Origin: Trematomus loennbergii
Lineage: Eukaryota; Chordata; Actinopteri; Perciformes; Nototheniidae
Assembly: GCA_012861695.1 (NCBI GenBank)
Contig: JAAOOA010001125.1
Location: 92,415-156,414 of the forward strand
Reading direction: 5' to 3'
Length of the DNA stretch: 64,000 nt
Under the pieces are notes generated by a model. That model saw only the letters and a program-made list of their open reading frames with translations, was not told where the DNA came from and did no database searches. A program made the translations under genes and the position numbers. Shown one piece after another: positions 1 through 9,689 of the stretch. The first letter of the stretch is position 1, and each line of letters starts with the position of its first letter.

Positions 1-27
1 AAAGTCAAAGTTTAGTTTGTCAGAAAA

Positions 28-35
<8 letters not shown>

Positions 36-63
<28 letters not shown>
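36..63. repeat. (TA)n microsatellite
   Basis: A pure run of alternating T and A directly after an A-rich tract. Nothing else is visible in it. Confidence 0.95.
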
Positions 64-800
64 GGAAAAGTCATTGTGTACAGTAGTATGTTGAAAAACA
101 AAAACAAAAAAGAAACTCAATTCATTACAAATTAATGAATATTTTACCAAGTTATAAAGTTTTGCATCCACTAAAGTGTAACTATAAGTATCTTTGTAGG
201 AGAAAAAACAAAAATAATTTAAGTTACTTCCATAAAACTGGATTGTCTTACTAAAATCCCAGAGTGCCTTTAAGAGTCACAGTCTTAAAGAAAATCTGTT
301 CAGAAAAAAGTACTTAACTTTCTACCAGTTGTAAAGTTGTCATACATAAAACTGTATCAAAACAGTAAGTGAAAGACAACGGGGGAAAAATAGAAGTGTT
401 AAAATCACCAACTTCCCTTTTAGAGTCACAGTCTTTAAGAAAATACATTTTGTTACAAAATAATTGACATTCTACCAGTTGCCAAATGTTCCTACATAAA
501 AGTGTATCAACAAAAGTATCTTGGTAGCTGAAAATAACTAGAATATCAGAGAAAACCTACATTATTTAACTGTACAAGTGTTTTTTAGAAATAAAAAACG
601 GGTTATTAAAGAAACCCCCATTCCCTTACAAAGTACTTCATATTATACCCCTTTGTTAAGTGTTGCATACATAGAAGTGTATCTAAAAAAGTATCTTGGT
701 AACACATGAAAAGAGACAAAAAGTCAAAATCGGCCTTGTGTCAGTAAATAAGTGTTAAAAATCACAAACTTGCCTTTTAGAGAAACAGTCTTTACGAAAA

Positions 801-1266
801 AATCTAATCAGACAATGTACTTCATTTTCTAGTTTTAAGGTTTTGCATACCTCAAAGTGTGTCTAAAAGTATCTTGGCAAGAGAAAAAAGCCATAATCTG
901 CCTTGTGTCAGTGAATAAGTGTTAAAATCACAAACTTATAGATAAGCTAGAGGCTATTTTAGATTTGTCAATTAGAGTTAAAGGGTTAAATAACATTTTC
1001 AAACTGCTGTTCATAGTTACTGGATACATAACGGAAAAAATCTAATCAGACAATGTACTTCATTTTCTAGTTTTAAGGTTTTGCATACCTCAAAGTGTGT
1101 CTAAAAGTATCTTGGCAAGAGAAAAAAGCCATAATCTGCCTTGTGTCAGTGAATAAGTGTTAAAATCACAAACTTATAGATAAGCTAGAGGCTATTTTAG
1201 ATTTGTCAATTAGAGTTAAAGGGTTAAATAACAAAACTGCTGTTCATAGTTACTGGATACATAACG
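801..1266. repeat. Direct tandem duplication, offset 238 bp
   Basis: The block starting at 801 ('aatctaatcagacaatgtac') is repeated almost perfectly from 1039. The second copy lacks six bases ('attttc') near 1233. Both copies end in the same 'gttactggatacataac' phrase. The low divergence compared with the rest of the array suggests a recent duplication inside it. Confidence 0.9.
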
Positions 1267-2801
1267 AGCAGACAGCTTGAACTCAAACATACCATATGTT
1301 CTGCATGTTAGTATATTTGGCCAATAGGGTTAGGCCCTACTGTCCCCCTCCCTCAATAGGGAAGTCACGCTTTGGGAAGAGGTGTTTAATTTCACAGATC
1401 TGGCTTGATTGCTGTTGTGATGGCTGAGGTAAGAGGGACGGGGGAGGAAAATTCAGAGGGTGAAGAAGCAGAAAGATAACTTGTTTGTAAAACGGACAGC
1501 ACGTCAGTTTCAGGAAAGATGACACCGTTTTTATGCATGACATGCCAAATATCCTGAAGCCCTACAAAAAAAAAAAAAAGTATATTGTGTTGAAAATATC
1601 GCAAAAAGTCGTAATATTGTATAATGTAATAGTTGCATGTTGTATTTTGATAAAAATCACTGTATATTCAAAAATATAATGGAGAGAAAAAACAAAATAT
1701 CACAGTATGTTGAAAAATATGAAAAAGTATGTTGTGTTAAAATAACATGAAAGAAATCAAAAGTAAAGCATCTAAAAACATATATTTAAAAAAGTAATGT
1801 TAGTCATGTCAAGTTATCAAACCTGCATTGTCTCATCGAAACAGTGTTAAAATCACAAACTCTCCATTTAGAGTTTGATTCTTGAAGAAAACTCAATTCA
1901 TTACAAATGAATGAATATTTTACCAAGTTATAAAGTTTTGCATCCTTTAAAGTGTAACTATAAGTATCTTTGTAGGAGAAAAAACGAAAATCATTTAAGT
2001 TATTTCCAGAAAACTGGATTGTTTTACTAAAAAATCCCAAAGTGCCTTTAAGAGTCACAGTCTTAAAGAAAATCTGTTCGTCTTAGTGGGGGTCCTTAGT
2101 TTTGGATGATTTGCTAATTGGGGTGGGACTTATTGCGTTGATTGTCTGTATATTCAAAAATATAATGGAAAAAAGGAGAGAAAAAACAAAATATCACAGT
2201 ATGTTGAAAAATATTAAAAAAGTAATGTTAGTTATCAAAACTGCATTGTCTCATCGAAACAGTGTTAAAATCACAAACTCTCCATTTAGAGTTTGATTCT
2301 TGAAGAAAACTCAATTCAGTACAAATGAATGAATATTTTACCAAGTTATAAAGTTTTGCATCCATTAAAGTGTAACTATAAGTATCTTTGTAGGAGAAAA
2401 AACGAAAATCATTTAAGTTATTTCCAGAAAACTGGATTGTTTTACTAAAATCCCCAAGTACAAATGAATGAATATTTTACCAAGTTATAAAGTTTTTCAT
2501 ACATAAACGTGTATCTTACAGTTCCTTTGCGAGAGAATTACGCACAAATCTGTCATATCAAAACTAAAAAACATATATTTAAAAAAGTAATGTTAGTCAT
2601 GTCAAGTTATCAAAACTGCATTGTCTCATCGAAACAGTGTTAAAATCACAAACTCTCCATTTAGAGTTTGATTCTTGAAGAAAACTCAATTCATTACAAA
2701 TGAATGAATATTTTACCAAGTTATAAAGTTTTCCATACATAAATGTGTATCTTACAGTTCCTTTGTGAGAGAATTACGCACAAATTGCAGTATTTTATCT
2801 G

Positions 2802-2906
2802 TTTTATGTACACTGTTGGAGGAGCCTGTGACCTATGTTTTTCATTGACATATCTACACTGTAGCTAATGGGCATGTGCCCTAAAGCCTTGAAACTTGAA
2901 ACTTAA
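2802..2906 (+). mobile_element. LINE 3'-tail fragment
   Basis: The phrase 'gttggaggagcctgtgac', followed later by a tail around 'ccttgaaacttgaaact', resembles the last 100 bases of the LINE that ends near 18991 ('gttggagaagcctgtgac' and 'ccttgaaccttga'). This looks like a 5'-truncated insertion of the same family, with only the 3' end left. Confidence 0.6.
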
Positions 2907-3006
2907 AAATGATCAGAAACTGCATTGTCTCACTGAAAACAGCTCTAAAGAAAACCCCATTCCAATAAAAGTTTTAGGTGACTTAGTGAATGAGAATTAC
3001 ATTGAA

Positions 3007-3549
3007 TTACATTTTGTAACAATCTTTAAACATTTGTAGAGAACAAACACTGTGGTTAAAATGAGTGTCTTTATGACGTCTCTCACACCGTTGATATTTT
3101 TTCACAAAATTTGTTACAGTAGCATCATTTTTTATCACATCATCTTGATACAGTGATAACACATCTTCGTAAGACAGCCCAGATGCTCTTTTACATAGGT
3201 AGAAAACACAATGCTGACCACAGGCTGTAGACAGGACATTTTGAAGCTGATGATTGTGATGTAATATAGTTTTACATTGTTTTTCTAGAAATTGTAGAAT
3301 GCTTTTAGGATAATGACTAAAATCGGGAGGAAATCCAAAAGAGTCGAAAAAAGTCCCCACATTGTCTCCTTCTAAAGTCATTGCTAGCCAGTGTTCCCCT
3401 GGCATGGGGGAGGGGTGGGTATTTACAATCATGTATACAGGGTATCTGAATAATTGCTTTACTTGGGGTAGCTGATCTGACGCCCATACACCACCAAACG
3501 AGTCCCCCACCATATGTCGCAGGAGATTGTCCAATTGATGATTATTCAT
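3007..3549 (-). CDS. Adenain-like (C5-type) cysteine protease, Polinton/adintovirus-like
   Basis: Intact 180-residue ORF with a true ATG at 3549-3547 and a stop at the low-coordinate end. It resembles the maturation proteases of adenovirus-related dsDNA viruses and of Polinton/Maverick and adintovirus-like elements, which cut capsid precursors during particle assembly. Visible support: a GEHWLAMTL segment with candidate catalytic His53, then FFDSFG with acidic Asp69, then an ACGQHCVFYL segment with candidate nucleophile Cys110. A Gln lies seven residues before that Cys (Gln103), the spacing expected for the oxyanion-hole Gln of the family. Its length is close to that of family members. A capsid-like C-terminal fragment lies 15 bases upstream on the same strand, which fits a virus-like gene order. 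No polymerase, integrase or packaging ATPase is seen, so this is a remnant. Whether it is expressed or under selection cannot be told here. Confidence 0.8.
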   Translation of the reverse strand: MNNHQLDNLLRHMVGDSFGGVWASDQLPQVKQLFRYPVYMIVNTHPSPMPGEHWLAMTLEGDNVGTFFDSFGFPPDFSHYPKSILQFLEKQCKTILHHNHQLQNVLSTACGQHCVFYLCKRASGLSYEDVLSLYQDDVIKNDATVTNFVKKYQRCERRHKDTHFNHSVCSLQMFKDCYKM

Positions 3550-3564
3550 TTTGTAATATTTTTC

Positions 3565-3885
3565 TTAAGAATAATCTACCAGCACTTGACGTTTTGAATT
3601 AATCTCCAGAATTGAATCAAAACAAGAATATACGATTAAAGTTGTAGTCTGGGGGAGCGGTAATCGGAATCTCATTTCCAGTCTTAAACTACCGCTGGTG
3701 ATTGGTGATAATGCGTCAGCATCTTCCCCTGCAGTGAGATTAAATACGAATAAGGAGTATCCTTGTTCGAAATCCTCTCGGTCAATACTCAGAGGGAGAT
3801 CTTTCATGTGTCTCCCTGGGAGGGAAATCTCTCCGGCCAGAATGATATCCCCTTTAGCGCAATACCGCATCAATTGCACCTCTTA
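3565..3885 (-). pseudogene. C-terminal fragment of a capsid-like protein (F54H12.2-like family)
   Basis: About 104 codons open on the minus strand just upstream of the protease. The piece resembles the C-terminal end of proteins often annotated 'F54H12.2-like', which I understand to be hexon-like major capsid proteins of Polinton/adintovirus-type elements. The visible pattern is an aromatic stretch 'GYSLFVFNLT', an acidic patch, 'SGSLRLEMRF', a β-rich 'TLIVYSCFDSILEI' and a terminal 'RQVLVDY'. The frame is closed by an in-frame TAA near 3885, and no further capsid sequence follows upstream, so most of the protein is missing and there is no genuine ATG at its start. The assignment is by remembered family pattern. 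The tight coupling to the protease strengthens it. Confidence 0.6.
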
Positions 3886-4054
3886 TGTGACATACAAGAA
3901 TAGTGTGTGTGACCGACAAAAGATGTCCTGTAGGGGCTGATTGTGCATGACATAAACGCTAGTAACGTGACGGGAGAGACCCGCTGTTGCTGCGGACTAT
4001 TCGGCATGCATCTCTGCATGCGGTGAGCGGAACAAAACACACTCGTAGATATCA
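3886..4054. other. Unassigned junction sequence
   Basis: This short segment lies between the truncated capsid fragment and the dispersed repeat at 4055. The capsid reading frame ends abruptly here, so a deletion or insertion breakpoint probably lies within it. No gene is visible. Confidence 0.5.
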
Positions 4055-4340
4055 CACGTAGCTATTTTAATTACCTCTCAAACTACCTAAACTATTTATA
4101 GATATGTTTTAGTTTTACTGTCGAGTCACTCATTATTGGACCCGCGAGCTGCATGATACTGGCGTGTTGTCATGAGAGGAGGGAGAGCGCCCCCCGTTTA
4201 TTATTCCCGTGTTATTGTAAATTACTGTACACGTTTGAATAGTTAATTAAATCTACTATAATTAGTTGGTTTAATATCGAATCATATCAGTTTGTTTCAA
4301 AGCTCATTAAATAACATAGAAGACCTTTAACCGGCACTTT
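4055..4340. repeat. Dispersed repeat shared with 10108-10345
   Basis: It starts with 'agctattttaattacctctc' and ends around 'agaagacctttaaccggcac'. Both phrases recur in order at 10110-10345 with many substitutions and indels between them. Probably part of an old non-autonomous DNA transposon; no clear TIR or TSD is seen. Confidence 0.7.
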
Positions 4341-4344
4341 TCTA

Positions 4345-4575
4345 ACTTTCCCCTCCGGACAGGAGGGGGTTGAGAAGGGTGGGGGCTGAGGAGGGGGTGG
4401 GGGCGATAGGGCGGATGTGAAACCTGCTGTAAGGGGGGAGGAGGGGTGGGTTGAGAGGGTGGGGGCTGAGCGGGGTGGGGGCTGTGAAGGGTGGGGGCTG
4501 AGAAGGGTGGGGGCTACCTGAGAGGATGTAGCACCTGTATGTGAGGGGGAGGGGGGTGGGCTGAGGGGGGTCATT
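4345..4575 (+). repeat. G-rich VNTR with G-quadruplex potential
   Basis: Imperfect tandem copies of a roughly 15-18-base G-rich unit of the form 'gaagggtgggggctga', with runs of three to eight Gs on the plus strand. The minus strand reads as a proline/serine-rich ORF, which I take to be an artefact of the repeat. Confidence 0.85.
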
Positions 4576-5633
4576 AACATAATTAGGGGGCGGGACTTAG
4601 AAGGTGTGACCTGTCACTTTTTTATGCATACTAATGAGATTGAAGCGGGATATGCTACTACTAATATGCAATTATATTATCATTGTATCTGTGTATAAAA
4701 TGGTTTTAAATAGCAAAAATGTTGATACATTCTGATTGAAAAACTATATATATTGTCCAAAACATTATTTACCAAATTGGGCATATCTATGCTATGTCTT
4801 TTTAAGATGTTTATTAATAATAACCTGGTGAGCTAGTTGTGTTTAGCATTAGCAGATAAAACTGAGTTTTGTGAAATCATATGTAGAGTCAATGCAAAGA
4901 CCCAGATCCATGCCTGGCAACACGAAGGAAGTGAAGATGTTAAATTCATATCACCTGCGTATTCGTGCAGTGTGAAACATTTCAACTTGAGTGTAAAGTT
5001 AGTGACGCTCTGTTACAAAAACCTGTCAGTGTTGAGATTGTGCTCCTGTGGTCTCTGACGGTCTGAGGGAATCAGAGAGGAGAACAGAGCTCTACAGCAG
5101 CTCATATTCAATCAGGGTTATTCATGTTCCTGTATAAACCAGAGACTGTCTGTGGTGCTAACAATATAGTGACTGCTGTACTTATGACTTCATGAAGTCA
5201 TTCTGAGTGTTGATGGAGCAGCTAATGTTAGCCTAGCTTTAATCAAACCGATCTCATTCAGAAAAAAACATTTAAAAAGGTGTTTTTGCTCATTGTGTTG
5301 GAGACAGACCTGACAAAGCATTAACTCAGGATTTTTACAAATCAGTATCATTCTGTTGTTACTTAGGCATCCTTTCCATATGTTTATTGCTATGATTCAC
5401 AGCAGATTCTATGCAAGTTGGGTTTATAGTGTACCAGGTTAATACAGCTGTGTGTGTAGATACAGGGAACATGTGCTCCTCTGGGTGATCAATCCAGACA
5501 GGAGGCTCTCTGGTTTTATGATCATGTGAATTGTAAGCTATCTGCCTGATCACAAGAGTATATTATATAGATCTTTTTTAAAAGATCAAACTAGAATTTG
5601 CCCCCTTGTTGTACCTTTGGTGAGAATCAGGTC
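4576..5633. other. Intergenic or intronic DNA with a diverged family C fragment
   Basis: No gene is visible. The part near 5215-5375 resembles 14205-14350 and the inverse of 43880-44010 (shared phrases around 'gacaaagcattaa' and 'gttgttact'), so it is a diverged piece of MITE family C. The right end, 'cctctaacc', is the target site of the next hAT element. Confidence 0.55.
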
Positions 5634-6000
5634 CTCTAACCCAGGGGTTCCCAACCTTTATTGTGCCAAGGACCGCAGATACATCAAAAAAAATCGCGGA
5701 CCGGTTGTTTAATTTTAACTGATTTTAATATTTACTCACCACCAGCAGGTAGCAACAGAGGCTAATTGTATGTAACAGCCTGAACAAATACTAGAACAAT
5801 ATGCATCCAAAACATATTAACAAAGTTTAAAAAATAACCGGTGTCGTTTTTTGGTTTTTCGGAAAACCAAAAAAACCGATGTTATTCAGTTTTTAAACCA
5901 AAACGGGAAAACAGATAAATCAACGTTTTGGTTTTGTTTGTATGATTTACGGATAATCCAGTGAATGCTGGGAAAACGAGGAGAAGGCGCATTATGAAGG

Positions 6001-6203
<203 letters not shown>

Positions 6204-6841
6204 ACACTGGCATTTGTTTTCAGGAGATATTATGATAGTGTCGTTCGTTCCGGTGCACTCCGACAGCATTTAGCACTACATCGAGATTAAGATTAAACTA
6301 ATTATTTTGGGAACAGCCGCATATATGGAGTTAGCCATATGTGTGTAAATTACAGTTTTTAAACATTTGAAAACCAATGCCGGTGTCGGACAGACACAAA
6401 CACACCGAACACACAGAGCTGAGCTGAGCAGAGCACATACACACACACATCATGCGCCTTGGTGACTGACTGGACATCTCCTTCATAAAACTAATAAAAG
6501 GGGGAGTAATCGGCCAGTTCGATGTGTGTAGATGTGTGTGTAGAGATGTGTGTAGAGGTGTGTGTGGTTAACACGTAGCAGCCTGCAGTCACTCTTAAGC
6601 TGTTCTGATGAAGTTAAACACAGCGAATGCGGTGCGTAAAAAGGCACAGCTCTTTACCCTGGTGCTGCACTTCTCAGAGGCGGAGTATACGTCCCGCTGC
6701 CTCCTGATGCTGCAGCCATTTCATGAGTGAAGGAGGTTTTCCTTCTATAAAACAGCTGCGGGCAGCAGATACCGTGAGAGTCCCGGACATTAATTCATAG
6801 ATCAAGGCAGACTGGTTTACTCTCCTGTTTTGCCAATCCGG

Positions 6842-7558
6842 TAGGGGGGGCGGATCGATCCCAAAATATCGATACTTCCGATATTACGTTACGTTTCAAA
6901 ATATCGATACTATAGCCAATAGGATCGATACTTTTATACTTTTTTTCTCCCTCTCCTCTACTCGTCAATTTCATCAAAAACTATGTGCAGACGAACACAA
7001 GTATAGCGCTCTTTTCTTCTCTCTCCACTGCTGTCCTCCTCTCCTCGAGGCTCGCGCACGCGCTACGCGCTCCCTGCCTGAACGCCGATTATCAAGCTGA
7101 CTGACAGCAGCCAGCAGGGCAGGACAGCAGCAGCCAGCGACTCGCTTGTGCGACACACATACGCGCATGATGGCTGAGAGAAAGAGGAGCGTTGTGTGGA
7201 GCTATTTCACAACTGGCAATGAAAACTTAGCGAACTTTGATGTGTGCAAGAAGGCAGTTCGCTACTGTGGCCACTTTGTATTGTTATTTTTCATGTTTGC
7301 ACTTTAAATTTGCAAAAGTAAAACGTTTATTTGTCTATAAAAACTGTCCTGTCTTTATTCATGAAAATGAATTCAGATTTAGTCTATTTATGATGCATTC
7401 AGCTCAAAAATCATGTCATGCAGCTCCCCCCTATATGAAAGTACATAAGACGCTTTTCATTTGAAAAAGTATCGGTATCGGTATCGATATCGGCGATACT
7501 GGCCCTGAAATACTTGGTATCGGATCGAATCCAGATTTTGTGGTATCGCCCACCCCTA
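6842..7558 (+). mobile_element. Nested hAT element (hAT-2) with 8-bp TSD
   Basis: It begins 'tagggggggg' and ends 'ggtatcgcccacccctа'-like, that is TAGGGG...CCCCTA termini, with several GATATCG-type motifs near both ends. The flanking 8-base direct repeat CAATCCGG at 6834-6841 and 7559-7566 is exact. It is 717 bp long and sits entirely inside hAT-1. It retains the start of a transposase gene (see 7167-7262). Confidence 0.9.
7167..7262 (+). pseudogene. hAT transposase N-terminal remnant (BED-finger start)
   Basis: From ATG 7167 the frame reads M-M-A-E-R-K-R-S then VVWSYF and, after a short polar stretch, VCKKA. A 'vWsyF ... VCK' pattern is typical of the first half of a BED zinc finger at the N terminus of hAT/ZBED transposases. 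The frame is then lost and no second Cys or His pair follows, so only about 30 codons remain. This explains hAT-2 as an internally deleted derivative of an autonomous element. Confidence 0.65.
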
Positions 7559-9049
7559 CAATCCGGTGCTTAAACAAATAGCTCTACACCCCTGGCCGAC
7601 ATGTCCAGACTTAAAATGAAGTCAGAGTTTGAAATATATCTCAAATAATGTATGCACCACCATTTCCCCACATAAACATAACAGTCTGCAATCAAACGGT
7701 TGTCTCCTGTGCGCTCCTCTTCCTACTTGGCGCACCGGCTGTCGTGCGCACAAGAGGCTGAGACCAGGCTGAGCCGCCGAATCCCTCGGAACATCATAAA
7801 AGCCATTTTCAACGGTTCTCTGGTGAAAGATTAACTAGCTACTGGATGAAATAATATGACTGGTGGCATAGGTGCGAAAATTACACTTTTTGAAAAAATG
7901 TATGATAAAATATTTTTATATATTTATAATTCTGCAAATATTACGATAAACTCACAGCTATTTCGCGGCCCGGCAGTAACACCTCCGCCCGTACCGGTCC
8001 GCGGACCGGGGGTTGGGAACCCCTGCTCTAACCTGTTAAGACCTTTTTTTTTCACGGAACTGTGTCTCAGGGCTTTTTAACATTTAAAAAACTATGAATG
8101 TGTCATACCCACCTAACGGGAAGAAACTCAGCTAACTGACGATACGAACCATTTTTACCGAAACAAAACACAAGTCTCACAAGAAGCGTTTAAATGAGCC
8201 CTGAGCGAAAAAATGCTGACGCACTTAGCACAGAACTCACGTTATAAATACTTTATTACTTATCGGATCTGCACAAACAAGATTCCACAGATTATAGATA
8301 TATAAGTATCATCACTGAGCGATCAGAACACGCGGCAGGGGAAGCAAACCCAGACATCACACAACGTAGCTTTAGTATAGCCTAAACGGAGATATTCTTA
8401 CCTTCGCTGTTGTTCTGATCAAAAGTTGTGTTCAATGGCATTAAAACGATGAAAACGCTGCTGAAGGTTAATCCATAGGTTAATCCATAGGTTAATCCAA
8501 TGTGTCTGTGTCACTTTGAAATGATTACTGATAATCCATCTTCATATTTACTAGTTTTCAGTTTTCAGACGTAACATACAGATGTAGCACTTCATTTCAG
8601 ACGCCTACCCGTGCGGGTCCGTGCTCTGCACGGGGTGGGCCCCTGCTGAAAAGGTAAACCCCCCGCAGGACTTGATACGCCCCCTTGATAAATACATTTA
8701 ATTATAATGAAACCAGCTGCAATGGATCATGGATCCACCAGGGGGTGCAGTGATTAAAAAGCTGCCACAGTGGAACTCATGTGAAATAAAAAATAAACAG
8801 CTGATAGATCTACAGGTATCTGATATAGCAGATATTTGTTAAGATCCATATGTCACGGATAGGATCATATTCTGTGCTAAATAAGAGACATGTAATAATT
8901 TACAAAACATCACCATGTTTTTATTTAACAAAATAATGTTGTTTAATCCACGTTGGCGTAAATACAAAACCATCGCTATGTTTTTTCATCAGGAAATGCA
9001 GACCGGCTCAAAAAAACGTTTTTTAATCATCATCCTCACGATCATTTAA

Positions 9050-9413
9050 AGGTGGGGTAGGTAAGTTTGAGAAACCGGCTCGAGATCGCTAGAATTTGAA
9101 AATACAACCGGAGAAAATCTGCCACTTCCTTATAGACACACACGAACGCGCACATGACCAATGAGGGCACGAGATACATTTGTGCACAGATGGAAGGCTG
9201 ACAGGCAGGTAGGCCATCCAGTTATTTTAGCCGGGCCGGCTAAAATGATTGGTCGTACTTTTTACAGTACTACAGCTTCCACAGATGACATTTTGAATGG
9301 ATTTTTGTCAAAGCACTTCAGATATTCATTGCTATCAGGATGTTAAGAGCATTCCATGGAATATAACAAAAAGTGTATCTCGAGCCGGTTTCTCAAACTT
9401 ACCTACCCCACCT
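9050..9413. mobile_element. Family D TTAA MITE, copy 1
   Basis: The ends AGGTGGGGTAGGTAAGTTTG and its complement near 9390-9413 form TIRs of more than 30 bases, extending through 'agaaaccggctcgag'. It is flanked by TTAA at 9046-9049 and 9414-9417. The matching stretch of family A copy 2 (near 25300) reads straight through 'cattaaatgatcgtgagg', so it is an empty site with a single TTAA. A second copy is at 47841-48221. An apparent small ORF shared by both copies has no recognisable domain. Confidence 0.92.
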
Positions 9414-9689
9414 TTAATGTATCATATGTTCGCCGAATTGAAATGAATGCACTAATACATGTAGTTTAATCCACGTGAGTTTACAACTACAAAAATAATC
9501 GGTTTGTTTTTATATCACATCCGACCGGAGGAAAATGCAGCACGGCTCTCACTACCGATAATCCTAATCCCACGGGCAAACAATAATATGTACAGTGTTA
9601 ATAGTTTACTGTATTATTAGTGTCTAATATTACTGCTATAACAATCACACATTGAGTTGTTAAAATCAGACCGTTGTTTTTTTTTAAAC

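Larger units (their letters stand above)
70..2960. repeat. Degenerate AT-rich tandem array (about 0.18-0.42 kb modules)
   Basis: The region is built from diverged copies of one module. It contains a phrase like 'agtcacagtcttaaagaaaa', a phrase around 'accaagttataaagtttt', and 'aagtatctttgtaggagaa'. The last phrase or a close variant recurs near 186, 510, 690, 866, 1106, 1964 and 2384, and truncated modules lie near 2510 and 2740. A second shared block, 'cattgtctcatcgaaacagt', occurs near 1830, 2244 and 2616. No long reading frame survives on either strand. The array lies just downstream of the minus-strand protease ORF, so it may be non-coding sequence of the same element or an unrelated satellite. 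I cannot decide which. Confidence 0.75.

Noticed and set aside
2102..2296. 64-residue plus-strand ORF with a hydrophobic stretch
   Set aside because: No ATG at its start; most of its sequence is array module repeated at 1650-1860; treated as non-coding.
4287..4580. Proline/serine-rich 97-residue minus-strand ORF
   Set aside because: It follows exactly the G-rich VNTR and has no non-repetitive part of note.
9161..9346. Small ORF shared by both family D copies (also 47967-48230)
   Set aside because: Shared only because the MITE is shared; the frame diverges at the 3' end and no domain is visible.
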